Shown: positions 12,298-23,184 of the stretch, in pieces | Layout: each line of letters begins with the position of its first letter | Numbering within the stretch: position 1 is the first letter of the stretch | Program-made: the position numbers and the translations under genes | The notes under the pieces: model-generated | What the model saw: only the letters and a program-made list of their open reading frames with translations | Told to the model about the DNA's origin: nothing | The model's database searches: none | Assembly: GCA_963693285.1 (NCBI GenBank) | Contig: OY848929.1 | Location: 3,598,501-3,662,500 of the forward strand | Length of the DNA: 64,000 bases | Direction of reading: 5' to 3' | Origin: Xestospongia muta | Taxonomy: Eukaryota; Porifera; Demospongiae; Haplosclerida; Petrosiidae

Positions 12298-12531
12298 TAT
12301 TAGCAGCTTGAGGAGAAGTAATTAGTCACTTGTGTTAACTTGTAATTACATAAACTTGATAGTAGCTTGTTTAATAACAATTAGTATTCATTTTTAGATT
12401 TATCTTGCCATATGATTAGCAATTCTGATATTTTAAATGTTAGTTATAGAAAACAACTTTTTCTTGTAGTTTGTTACCATATCATAGAAACCATTGGGTT
12501 GCCTCAAAACAGGAGTCACTTTAACTTTTAT
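12298..12531. other. Convergent intergenic region WDR1 / RBM28
   Basis: 234 bp between convergent stop codons, presumably both 3' UTRs. I see nothing else in it. Confidence 0.4.
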
Positions 12532-15500
12532 CTAACAAGAATCTGGCAATAATTTTGAAAGCAATAAATATAATAGTACCCTTCTTTTGTCGTGTGCTTT
12601 GTGCCTATTAGTTTTCTTCCTGTCTGAATCAGCATTTCTTTGTTTTATTTTTCCCTGCTCCTTTTGTTTCAGTCGTCTGGCCTTCCATTTTAATTGCCAT
12701 TTGACTCTTTTGTTGCTATCAGACCTGGGTTTACTTTGTTGCTATAAAATAGATTGAACTTAACATTAAAACATTACATCTCATACTTGTCTCTCTCTAC
12801 GTTGTTGCATAAGTTTCAGTGCCCGACTATCTTCTAGAGCAAATTCAACAATAGGCCGCTAATATCGAGAAAATATTTGAGAAATATTACATTTAAAAGT
12901 TGAGGATTAATTACCTTATCTGGTCCAAATACCGTCGGGTTATTATTAATATTTCTAAGAGCAGTCAAAGCTGATTGATGATCTTTGAGTTCCACAAAAC
13001 CATAGCCCACAGAACGACCCAACCCATTTTGCATATACTGGCTTTTGCTTCTAATTAACTTAACCTAATGAAAACGACGACACTAAAATACTTGGCTTAT
13101 TGTGTTAAAATATTCTGATAATTGTAGGAGTGGTATTGTTAGCTTAACTGTACTCCTTTTGTAGACCCTACCTTAAATGCTTGAGTGTGGCGTGGCATTG
13201 TCATCATTATACTATACTATATTATTAAACTGTTACTAGACCTCATCCCAAAACCTAAACCCTAAACACACAAAGCACAGCCAATAGTGAGCCACTCCCA
13301 TTTTAATTTGACACAGGCAATGCACCATATAGATGCATGCCATGCTGTTTGTGTCAAAATTAATTATTGCAATAATGGGAATGGCTCACTACTAGCTGTG
13401 TATTATATGCTCAAGCATTTAAGATTTAGATGGGACCTAGTAACAGTATAAAGGTATACAAACAGTTAATTACCATGTGAAAGCCACTCCCATTATTGCA
13501 ATATTAATTTTGACATAATCTGCACATCATACAGATGATCATACTTGTTTGATGGCAGATTTTTCCCCGCTATGTTTTAAAAATAGACTTTTAAGTGATT
13601 TCTCATCCACAGAAGGAGGTAAATTTCGAACAGATAACCTTAATAAAAGTATTTAAGTATAAATGGAACAACATAATTATATTACCTAGTTCTTGATACA
13701 AAGAAGTATGGGTTCTTAAGTTTTCTTTTTCGTTCTTGCATAGACTAAGAATAACAAGTTGTCTTATGTCCTATCAACATTTAATACCTTAGTACGTTTT
13801 GTTAAGTCAGACTTTGATAATTCCTGTGCTACTTCTGATAATGGGTCAATGACTTAAAGGAAATTTTATGTTAAAAACTAATGTTTGTTGTGACTTACAT
13901 CCTTCTTCAAGTAAATATAAATTCCTTTTGTCTTTTTTTGTAAATTGTTGTTCTTTGGATTGTTTCTTTCTTTGAGCTAAATCTTCTCTACTTAAAGCTA
14001 GAACTACATGTAGTTTCTCGTCTCTATATCGTATCCCCTAAATTGATAACAACACATTTGATGTTATGTCATCCAACTCATCTTACCTCATCTGTGGTTG
14101 CTGACTCAAGACATAACTGAGTCGAGTCTTTTGTGCGATATTTAACAAAAGCAGATCCTATATGTAAAATCAATTTAAAATTATTTGATCAAATACTTTA
14201 TGTACCTTTGCATGTGTTTGTTGTTTGTTCCATCACTGGTTTACAATAGTGTACTCTTCCATACTGTTCAAACAATTGAGAGAGTTCTTGTTGGTCCACA
14301 TCAAAGGGCACATTTCTAATAGAGATAATTCATACTGACAATGGTCCTCTCCCTCCCCCCCTCTCTCACCTTACAAAAACTGTCTTGCCTTCTTGAACAT
14401 CACTAACTGGAGCTGGCTTATCTTCATCTAATTCTTCTTCATCTTTTAATGATGCTTCACCCTCTTCCTTCTCATTTTCCAAGTCTTCCTCAAGCTGTTC
14501 TTCTCCATCATTTTCCATGTTTTCATCATCTAACTCATTTTCCATGTCCTGTCCTTCTGCCTCATTTTCCATGCCTTTTTTTTCATAATCTTCCATGACT
14601 TCTGGTTTTCTCTCATCTAGCTCATTAAAGTGACTGATTTTAGACTTATATAGTTCTCTAGGTACCACCCAATCAACAGCAATATGTCGGCCTGTGTTTC
14701 AACAACTAACTCGAGTATTTCATAAAAACAATTACCTTTAAACATTGTTTCATTTACACTTTTAACTGCTTCTAAAGCTTCAAAATACGATGAAAACTGC
14801 ACAAATGCATATCCTAGACTGTAATTGTCTAAACAAGTCAAAGGTTGTTTGTTATTCAAATATATTATTATACTACATATATACTTGGTTTTCTTGGGAT
14901 CTGAACACTCAATACTGTTCCATAGGTTGAAAAGAGGTCTATAATATCTTCTTCAGTGGACTAAAATTGCTGAGCAATTGATCATATTATAATATTTTCG
15001 TTCATACCTGAAAACTAATATTCCTAACTATAATTCTTGATTTCTTTAGTGTCGCTGTCTTTATTCCTTTCACTTCCCTTGATAACAAAGTGAGATTCAA
15101 CGTAGAACCTTGAGAGGTGACATAATGGACCTACTCAGCCTAATAAAATTATACCTTTCAGCACTTGATTATTTAATAATTTCAAAGCCAGTCGAGCTTC
15201 TTTATGAGTTTTGTATGTGATAAATGCAGTCAGACTATCTCTTCCTACAAAGAACCTTGTCATTACAATTTGAGCTACCAAACACCTACCTGGCACAGGA
15301 TATTCAATGTCGTCAACATCACCAATTTTCCTAAATTTATTTTCAATATGTTTTCTTGTTACCTTGTCATTAAATCCTGTCACAACTACTATCCTCCCAA
15401 TATCATATTGAGGAGCAGATCTGTGAGTTTGATCAGAATCTGCTCAAAGATACATTAACTGTGTAGCCATTAAAATGTCACTTTTATACCTTGTGCTACA

Positions 15501-16247
15501 CTGCTGTCATTTTTACTGGATGTCTTCACAGAACTTTTTTTATCAGCAAACAAAATCTGTACAGGTCTTTTTTGTATAACTTTGACACAAGATTTTGCTC
15601 TTAGTGCATCCTCTCTACATTTAACAGGAAAAGAATCATTACACAGAAGGTATATATAAAAGCCATCATCTTTTCCAAAATTAACAATTTAAGAAATTTT
15701 GTTTATGATATAGAAGAGAGTGATTTAAACATTGTTTTGATAGCAGTCTACTGCCATTAAATACCTAGTTCATGTTACACGATACACTGGTATTTTAAAG
15801 AAACTAATACAAATAACTGGAAAAAAAACAAATTAAATTAAATTGTAAAAGCTTTAAAAATTTAGAGTCATGCAAATATGTGACATACATGTTCTTCTCA
15901 CCTTAGAGCATAAGTTACATAACCAAATCCTCGGCATTGATTTGTCATACCTACAGAATGGTTGATCAAACATAAATTATGTACCTTTAAAGGTCAAATA
16001 CTTTTGTCATACTTAATAGGACACAAAATGTTATAGGTATTTAAATAATAAATATACAAGGCAGGCAGCCTCCCACCTCAAAGGTGCTATCATATCTACA
16101 TGGTTATGAAACAAAACAGCTCATACCTTGATCCTTAACAGTAAAGCACTTTTTTAAAGGACCATAACAAGTAAAGACTTCTTCTAGCTGAGAATCTGAT
16201 ATTGAATAAGGTAGGTTGCGCACAAACAGTGTCTTTGAAGTGGCCAT
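12532..16247 (-). CDS. RBM28: RNA-binding protein RBM28 / Nop4, ribosome biogenesis
   Basis: About 18 exons, from ATG 16247 (MATSKTLFVRNLPYS) to TAG at 12532, give ~715 aa (human RBM28 is 759). Four RRMs are visible: RRM1 in exons 1-3 (TLFVRNLP, CRGFGYVTY), RRM2 around 15070-14700 (RIIVRNISF, LGYAFVQF), RRM3 around 14390-14090 (KTVFVRNVPFD, GSAFVKY), and RRM4 around 13610-12900 (LSVRNLPPSV, VGYGFVELKD, INNNPTVFGPDK). Between RRM2 and RRM3, exon 14700-14366 encodes a long acidic Glu/Asp linker, as in RBM28/Nop4. The C-terminus is Lys/Arg-rich. The family is nucleolar and acts in 60S pre-ribosome maturation and U6 snRNP biology. One intron (about 13500-13080) holds a foldback element. Divergent from the acid phosphatase at 84 bp. 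Confidence 0.9.
13229..13447. mobile_element. Foldback/MITE-like element in RBM28 intron
   Basis: A ~219 bp imperfect inverted repeat. The left arm begins actgttactag (13229) and the right arm ends ctagtaacagt (13447). Further in, agtgagccactcccatt (about 13287) pairs with aatgggaatggctcact (ends about 13390), and ttgacaca pairs with gtgtcaaa around the centre. A second partial copy of the inner arm (ccactcccattattgcaat) lies at about 13485-13505. It has no coding capacity and resembles a non-autonomous DNA transposon. Confidence 0.65.
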
Positions 16248-16331
16248 TGCTAGTCACGTGTTCAAACTTTAATTGTTATTAACTTTAAATTCCTGAGTCA
16301 CGACTTTTTCTCTGAGATTAAAATCGTGAAG
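16248..16331. promoter_or_regulatory. 84-bp bidirectional promoter with GTCACGTG
   Basis: Only 84 bp separate the divergent start codons of RBM28 (16247) and acid phosphatase 1 (16332). GTCACGTG lies at 16253-16260 (CACGTG 16255-16260), matching 8 of 10 positions of the TFEB/CLEAR element GTCACGTGAC known upstream of vertebrate lysosomal genes. Regulation is inferred. Confidence 0.45.
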
Positions 16332-18220
16332 ATGGAGCTCTCCATTTGTACCTGTTATTTTAACTTCGTTCTCTTAGCGTTTTTAACCTCTGAAAGAACA
16401 GTTGTAGCATATGGAGACAATGTCCTGGAATTGGTATCTATTGTAAGCTGATGAGACAACACATCGTTATAATGTATATACATAATTACATATTTACTAT
16501 AGGTATTTCGTCATGGTGATCGGACTCCTGTTGGAGATTATCCTACAGACCCTTATAAGGAAGACACATGGCCTCAAGGATTTGGACAGTTAACTACAGT
16601 AAGTCTTGTTGCTACACTATTCATTTATACTGTTTGATATAGCTTGGAATGGAACAAGAATATCATCTTGGACAATTATTGAAACATCGATACATTGAGT
16701 CTGGGTACATGTTTCCAAACTATACCAGAACTCAGGTAAAGATCTATCATTGTGATTTTATGTCAGTTATTTTATAGATATATGTTCGTAGTACAGACTA
16801 TGATAGAACATTAATGAGTGCAGAGAGTTTATTGGCTGGATTATATCCACCAAATGATAGCCAAGTAGGTCCAGTCTATAACTATTAAGAGTTAATAATT
16901 ACCATCTATTATAGAAATTTAGATCTGATTTAGACTGGCAACCTATCCCTGTACATACTGTACCAATTGAGGAAGATAGTGTATGGAAGACAGTCAATGC
17001 ATTTAATGTTTTTATTGTGATGTTAGCTTTTAGGACTTTCCATATGTGATGAATATGATCAACTCATGGATAAAGATAAAATGACAGAGAAATATCAAAA
17101 TATGGAACGTCAATATCAAGTTAGTAGATACCTGTAATAATTCATTTTGCTTATAGCATTTATTTACTATGCTCCAAAACTATACTGGTGAAGAAATTAG
17201 TTTAGAGAATATTGGAGGTCTAAAAGACACATTATTTGTTGAGGTAAATTTACTAAAGAATACTTAGTTGTGAAGTATATTTTGTTTACAGTACACTCAT
17301 AATCTAACTATGCCTTCATGGTTCTCTTTTGATTTGCTAATGACACTTCAATATCTGAATGATTTTTTATTGAATTTGCAATATGACAATTTTTTAAAGA
17401 AGAAATTGACTGGAGGTCAGTTTCTTTTGTTAGCTTGATTGTTTTATTTTGATTAATATAGGTTTATGGGCTGATAAAGTATTAACTGATATAGAAATGA
17501 AAGTCAATGATGATGAAAGTATTCAAGATCTCAAACTTGTCTTGTACTCTGCTGTAAGTCTTCTATTTATTATGTCTGATGTGTAGTCCTTATTACTATA
17601 GCATGATACTACAGTAGCAGCCATGTTAAGTGTGTTTGGACTATTTGATAATATTCAGCCACCCTACTCTGCTGCCTTTGTCATTGAATTGTATTCTAAC
17701 AATGGGTATGTTGTGACTGTCAGTATTATAATATCTGCTATCTTAGTAATTATTATGTGAAATTTCTCTACCACAATGAAACTTATGGTAAAGATTTCTA
17801 TGAGCTACATCATCCTGGATGCTCTGACACTTTGTGTACATTACAAGAGATACAAAAGTATTATGTTCTAATACTTCATAATGAATTTGTCATGTCTTTG
17901 TAGTATAATGCATCCTTATAGAATAACTGAAGATCGATGGTTTGATCTTTGTAATAATACTACTACCAATCCAACTACTACTACCAATCCAACGTCATCA
18001 AAGAAATTACTAGGTATAATATTTTATATAAAATATAGTTACTTTATTTTATATAATTACTTTATTTGATTTCACTTCCTCTCTAGTATTAAGTCTTGCT
18101 ATTTGTCTTGGTATAATTGGTGCTGCTTTTATTATCATGATAATTTGTGGTTTGATTGTTATAATGAAGTATCATCGAAGAAGACATACTGTCTATAAAT
18201 TACTCCCAACAGAATCATGA
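16332..18220 (+). CDS. Transmembrane histidine acid phosphatase, lysosomal type (copy 1)
   Basis: Thirteen exons give 432 aa (human ACP2 is 423): 16332-16442, 16503-16598, 16643-16735, 16778-16864, 16915-16978, 17034-17119, 17157-17243, 17292-17415, 17462-17553, 17602-17705, 17747-17857, 17904-18013 and 18087-18220. It has an N-terminal signal-like segment, the phosphohistidine motif RHGDRTP at residues 40-46, [12 protein letters not shown], and the catalytic HD in SAHDTTV (split over exons 9/10). A Thr/Asn-rich stalk precedes a single transmembrane helix ([20 protein letters not shown]) and a short basic tail with YKLL, a YxxPhi sorting signal as expected for lysosomal delivery through the plasma membrane. 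Several NxS/T sites are present. A near-identical paralogue starts at 23185. Confidence 0.92.
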
Positions 18221-18440
18221 CATTGATTTATCATTATTCATTAACTGATATTTATTAATAGTTATTATTATTATTATCAATAATTATTAATGTCATACAC
18301 AAAAAACTGCCCAGCCATCAATGGCTTACCAGTGACTAATTAATTACAAAATAAGATAAAGGAGTGTGATTTAAATATAAATTTGGATTAAATAATAAAC
18401 TTACAGTGACTACACAAAACATGAGAGAAAAAATGATTAC
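18221..18440. other. Downstream region of acid phosphatase 1
   Basis: AT-rich 3' flank and probable 3' UTR. No gene is seen. Confidence 0.3.
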
Positions 18441-18464
18441 AAAACTGAATTTGATTTTAAAACG

Positions 18465-18700
18465 AACATTTCATTAAGAAGCATTGACGACATATGGCTG
18501 AATTCATTTGATAAAATGATAGTGAGTTTGTTTGTATGGGGAAGTGAGTAAAAGGATGGTCCTTTGGAAGTGATTGTGTCAATAAGTTTGAGTAGTGTGT
18601 TATTGTACTTAGGACAGAACAGGACAAAATGAGGTACTTATTCTGCTGAATTTGTGTTACAAAGGGTACATATTCTATCCTTTAGAGGTAACTTAAGTAT
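18465..18700 (-). pseudogene. Reverse-transcriptase C-terminal relic (non-LTR retroelement)
   Basis: Read on the minus strand from about 18700, one frame gives LPLKDRICTLCNTNSAE, a stop, then VPHFVLFCPKYNN and ~50 more residues. A CxxC...H...C pattern followed by YNN is typical of the cysteine/histidine-rich tail after the RT domain of LINE-like elements. The in-frame TAA and lack of the upstream RT domain mark it as a dead 3' fragment. The clade cannot be assigned. Confidence 0.5.
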
Positions 18701-18814
18701 ATGAAAATGCCCCCTCTCTACTGCTAGGGGTAGACAACCCCCACATATGGCCACCATAGTCTGGTCCACTTGTGTGCAAACTATACACGTGTATTCATGG
18801 GAATAAAATTATAG

Positions 18815-19197
18815 CCAAATCCAGGGGGGACCCTTGGTGATGAAGAATTGTCTAAACCCAAGGGGAGACCCTTGGTGACAAAAAATCATCCAAACCCAAG
18901 GTGGAACCTTGGTGGTGAATTGCATAAACCACTTTCAAAACAAAGGGGGGACCCTTTGGTGACAAAAAAAAAACTTACAAACTGAAGAGGGGACCCTTGG
19001 TGACAAAATTTTCCAAATTCAAGGGAGGACTTTTGGTGATAAAAGCCTGGAAACCCAAGGGGGGAACCTTGGTAACGAAAAATTTTCCAAACCCAAGGAG
19101 GGACCCTAGGTGACGAAAAATCTTCCAAACCCAAGGTTGAACCTTGGTGATGAATTGTATAAACCCAAGGGGAGACTCTTGGTGATAAAGAATCATC
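18815..19197. repeat. Minisatellite array A (~36-40 bp units)
   Basis: About ten imperfect copies of a unit containing 'aaacccaagggggg' + 'acccttggtgac' + an A-rich spacer with 'tcttcc'. The core CCAAGGGGGGACCCTTGG is itself an imperfect palindrome. Translation of either strand gives meaningless repetitive peptides. Array B at 21170-21780 has the same unit and orientation; a MULE lies between them. Confidence 0.85.
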
Positions 19198-19204
19198 TAA
19201 ATGG

Positions 19205-20987
19205 TTTGGTCCCTTTTCATCTAATCACAACTCGTCTAATCCCAATTTGTCTAAAATACTGAAACTAGTGCCAACTTGTTTAATTCGTCTAAAATACTAA
19301 AGATTAGTGTTAACGTGTCCATAATACCATAAAAAAGTAAGTTTTTATATCCTTTTACTCTTTTTCGTACATTCAAACAGTTTTACAGAGTACCATAAAA
19401 AGGTAGAAATAAGGTAAGAATAAGTGCATACAACTACATGTTCACATCGTTATGTCCTGCTAGTCCTCTAACATATTCCTCTAGACTAATTGTATTTGTT
19501 ATGAATCTTGACTTAAGTTCTTCTATCCTTTTGTTCTTGGCCACTGTTTTCCTTGCTCTTCTTGGTGGAGTGGCACCAGTAACCAATTGCTGCATGCTAA
19601 CTTCAGACATCGCCTGCTCTTTCTTGAATACCTCCAGTATTTCAAAAACGTTTGGGTGAGCTTTTCCCATGACTTTCTTCAGCTTGGTATGCCATCCCTC
19701 CAGGTGATTGTTGATCCTCACTGTTTCTGCATCAAAAACATTCCAAAGTGAAGGTGGATAGTGTCCCTCAAGCCATGTCTGTTCAAAGTATGCGACAAAG
19801 TCAGCTATTCCAGGCTCTTCTGGGGTTTCTGCTTTCACTGCTTGCCAAGCAAGACTCACATACCTCACTGGGACGAATGCCAGTGCTGCAGTCTTCCTAA
19901 TGAAGATTCTTAAATCTGGATCGTTGATGTACCGTACCTGCAGTCTAAGTGTCTGTACTTTTCTTGTCAGGCACTGGCAAAAATGAAAGTAACAGCCCTT
20001 TAGAATAGTTAGTGGGAATGTGAGCTGCACTGCTTGGATGATTGCAAACTCAAAGTCGGATATAAAGGTGGTTGGATTGAATTCTATATGCAATTCTGCA
20101 CACTTCTGCATCAGGAGGTTGAAAGTTCATTCATATGTTTCTTGGGTCTTGTTTGGTAGAAGGCAATATGCAAGTGGAAAATGTCAACTGAACTTCATTG
20201 CGTGAATTGTGAAGATCTGGTAGAACAGTTGAAGGCATGTATGAAATGTTCCATCAATGTAGATGTCTGTTGCTGCAGCGAGAGTGTGGAGGTTTTCAAT
20301 GGTCAAAAAGATAAAAATTTTGTCCTGTTCTCCATCTTCCACCAGGAGGAATGGTTGGCCATTCACCCTCAAAAGTCACTTCTACTTGCATCTGGGGCAT
20401 GGGAGGGAGTCGTTTTCTTCTTTGACGGTAGAGTGAGGACTTGATGGATGGTAATGTTGGCAATTTTGCTGCTATTTCTTCTATGTCTGGTCTGGTTGAT
20501 AGCTGAAGGATCTCATTTTGGTACATCACATTTACAGGGTGGGTCATTTCCGAGACCTTTTTCTTCAGGGAAGACACAAGCTTCTCTGCCTCAATTTCTG
20601 TTTGGTTTGATGGATGGCTGTGGTTGTCACTGCGTGAAACTAGCTGATCATTCTGGGTGATGATCCTATCACTGAAGCTTCTGTTCTTGCATCACCAGTA
20701 TATTTGGCCATCATTACATCTTCTGTTAAGTGTATACTGGAAGCCTCTGTAGGTGGAGAGCGAGCACCTCTTTGTGTTGTTACAAATTCCATCTTCAGTA
20801 GTTGTAGGCTGGCTGGTGAATGAATCAATGAAGTATGGACCGCAATTTATAACATTTTAGGTGTCACAAAGTTAAAATAAACAAATAGTGAGAAAAAACA
20901 CCTATATATGGTTTAGATGAGTTGGCAACTTGGCACTAATTTCAGTATTTTAGACAAATTGGGATTAGACGAAATGGGACTAACACT
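19205..20987 (-). mobile_element. Decayed Mutator-like element (MULE) with long terminal inverted repeats
   Basis: The left end (about 19207-19285) and right end (about 20925-20987, inverted) share tcgtctaatcccaatttg, tctaaaatactgaaa and tagtgccaa, so the terminal inverted repeats are at least ~55 bp. Between them a minus-strand transposase frame spans about 20577-19434. Coordinates are approximate at the outer ends, and no clear 9 bp target duplication was identified. Confidence 0.75.
19434..20577 (-). pseudogene. MULE transposase, inactivated
   Basis: The minus-strand reading runs from about 20577 to a stop at 19434. It contains ATDIYIDGTFH (first catalytic Asp of the MULE DDE domain), QIFTIHA, FISDFEFAIIQA (second Asp), a CYFHF Cys/His signature and NNHLEGWHTKL, all characteristic of animal MULE transposases. 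Two in-frame TGA codons lie between 20184 and 20111, after TIHAMKFS and after KTQETYE. Upstream pieces (20828-20640) may belong to the N-terminus in other frames. Non-autonomous or dead copy. Confidence 0.7.
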
Positions 20988-21169
20988 TACAAACATGTAT
21001 CTTCAATACAAGCACATTACTACTAGCCTGTGTCTTACTGTTGCTGTAAATCCATTTGTTACATGATATGAAGAGTGATTCTCAATATTATGTTGAACAG
21101 GGTAACAAGAAAATTCACTTTTATGACTTGATTTTTGATGAGTTAGATAATTCAGGCAATTCAGAAAAA

Positions 21170-21780
21170 TTGTCTAAACAAAAGGAAGGACTCTTGGTGA
21201 CCACAAATCTTCCGAAACCAAGGGGGGACCCTAGATGATAAAAAAACTTACAAACCCAAGGAAGGACCTTTAGTGATGAAAAAATATCTAAACCTTGGTG
21301 ACAAAAATCTTCTAAACTCAAGGGGGGACCATTGATAACAAAAATCTTTAAAACCCAGGGGGAGCCTTGGTAAAAAAAATTCCAAACACAAGGGGGAGCC
21401 TTGAGTGACAAAACCAAGGGGGTACCCTTGGTGATGAAAAAACTTCCAAACCCAAGGGGAAACCTTTGGTGACAAAAAACTTCCAAACCCAAGGGAGGCC
21501 ATTGATGACAATAAAACTTCCAAACCTAAAGGAGGACCCTAGATGACAAAACCTTATAAACACAAAGAAGGACGTTTAGTGATGAAAAAATATCTAAACC
21601 TAAGGGGGACCCTTCATGACAAAAAATCTTCCAAACTCAAGGGGAGGCCATTCATAACAAAAAATTTTCCAAACCCAAGAGGGGACCCTTGATAACAAAA
21701 AATCTTCAAAACTCAGGGGGCTCTTGGTGACAAAATCTTCCAAACACAAGGGGGAGTCTTAAGTAACATAAATCTGCAAA
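21170..21780. repeat. Minisatellite array B (~36-40 bp units)
   Basis: About 15-16 imperfect copies of the array A unit, in the same orientation, with more indels. It begins ~185 bp beyond the MULE right end. The stretch 20988-21170 between them contains degenerate pieces resembling MULE terminal sequence (gatgagttagataattcag, ttgtctaaac). Confidence 0.8.
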
Positions 21781-22019
21781 AATCAAGAACATAAACCAGT
21801 ATTATTTATATTCTGTCTAGCTTATGCTACTAACTCAGGTTATTAACTTGTATTATTAACTTGTGTTATTAACATGTATTATTAACTTGTGTTATTTACC
21901 TGTCTAACATAGTGACAAGTACAATTAATAACAACAGTAGACCGAATGTAATCTTAATAGGAAAGGATGATAATGTTCTAATAATGTCACATCTTCACTG
22001 GTTTGTTAACTGATTGAAT

Positions 22020-22600
22020 AAGCCACTGCAGTATCCCAGAGAGAAATACCTTAAGATAAAAGGATCAAACAATAATGTATGTCAATTATCTCATAGAGTA
22101 ATGATAAATAGAGACAGATGATAAAAGTTATACTTGATAGACAAATTGATGAATAAAGATAGATAGTGGATGGATAGATATTAAGATAACTATATGGGAC
22201 ATTAGATAGATGTATGAACAAGATAATACCTACCTGCCAGTAGTCCATGTCCAATTATTGCAGTAGTTCTAATAAACATATGAACAGTCTATACCAATAT
22301 AGAGTAAGTAACATAACAGTAACATAACATAACGTAACATAATAGAAAACTTACTAAGGCAAACTTTGAACTAGTTGTATCTCACTATATTCGTTTACTT
22401 CTACAACAGTCATTTGATTCTGATGAGTGCTTTCTTCAGATGGGAAATCTTGTGTACTTAAACCAGTAAACAAAGGAGTTAATGATCCATCTGGAGGAGG
22501 TATTGAGGATGTGATAGGATTGATGTGAGCTCGTAATACATTCAAGTAAAATTCATACATCTGGTTTGTTGTGGACCACCTGTAGCATCTAAATCTGCAG
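22020..22600 (-). pseudogene. Possible ARH3-like gene fragment
   Basis: Two exon-like pieces lie on the minus strand. About 22596-22355 reads MYEFYLNVLRAHINPI and onward, resembling in position and pattern the region after the AMAVKLALQ motif of ARH3. About 22275-22235 reads AIIGHGLLAG followed by a good donor GTAGGT, very like LLGHGVLAG|GTAAGG at the end of ADPRS exon 7 in this window. No catalytic motifs are seen. Low confidence; it could be a small unrelated gene. Confidence 0.25.
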
Positions 22601-23184
22601 AAAAAATTATATACATTTCATCAAGGGGTTAAAAATTTGAAATACTTTTCATAAAGGGGTTAAAAATTTGGATAACTAGTGGCAGCCACTTTATTGATTA
22701 ACGAAATTCACGAGATCACGTTCCTCGTGGTCAATGGCATCTCCTATACTTTGCTTATGGAAAGTACAGCAAATCTTGTTCTTGTGGGTCGTATTCATAT
22801 AAAATGACATCAAAAGAACCGGATGGTCGTCAGGAGACCACCTGACTTTGAAATTTTGGATTTGGTCGAGTTATTAGAAAGTTATGATAATTTTTCTGCC
22901 GGGAAGGTGAATGCGAACAGACCTTAATGTATGTATAATATCATCGTCTCTTTTTATGTTACAATAAATAGAAAATCCTTACTTAAACACTATCAATTCA
23001 CAACGTGTAACTTCTGCTCACGTGAGAGAATGCAGTAAAAATTAAAAGAAGGGTTAAAAATTTGGATAACCTTCTCCGGCTACCGGTATTATAGTTGTCC
23101 ATAGTCTCGTCGCGGACATGTTGGCAAGCAGATAACTAGTAATTAATACTAATTAATGACGATTAATAGCCTCTCCCACTCAGT
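22601..23184 (+). promoter_or_regulatory. Upstream region of acid phosphatase 2
   Basis: Contains three copies of a motif around ggggttaaaaatttg (about 22624, 22654 and 23050; the last two extend to gggttaaaaatttggataac) and TCACGTGA at 23018-23025, 160 bp before the start codon. No ORF is supported. A promoter role is inferred. Confidence 0.4.

Noticed and set aside
18886..19196. Minus-strand ORFs reading repetitive GFGKFF/SPLGF peptides, and similar ones at 21121-21563
   Set aside because: They arise from the minisatellite unit in all frames. No start context, splice sites or family similarity.
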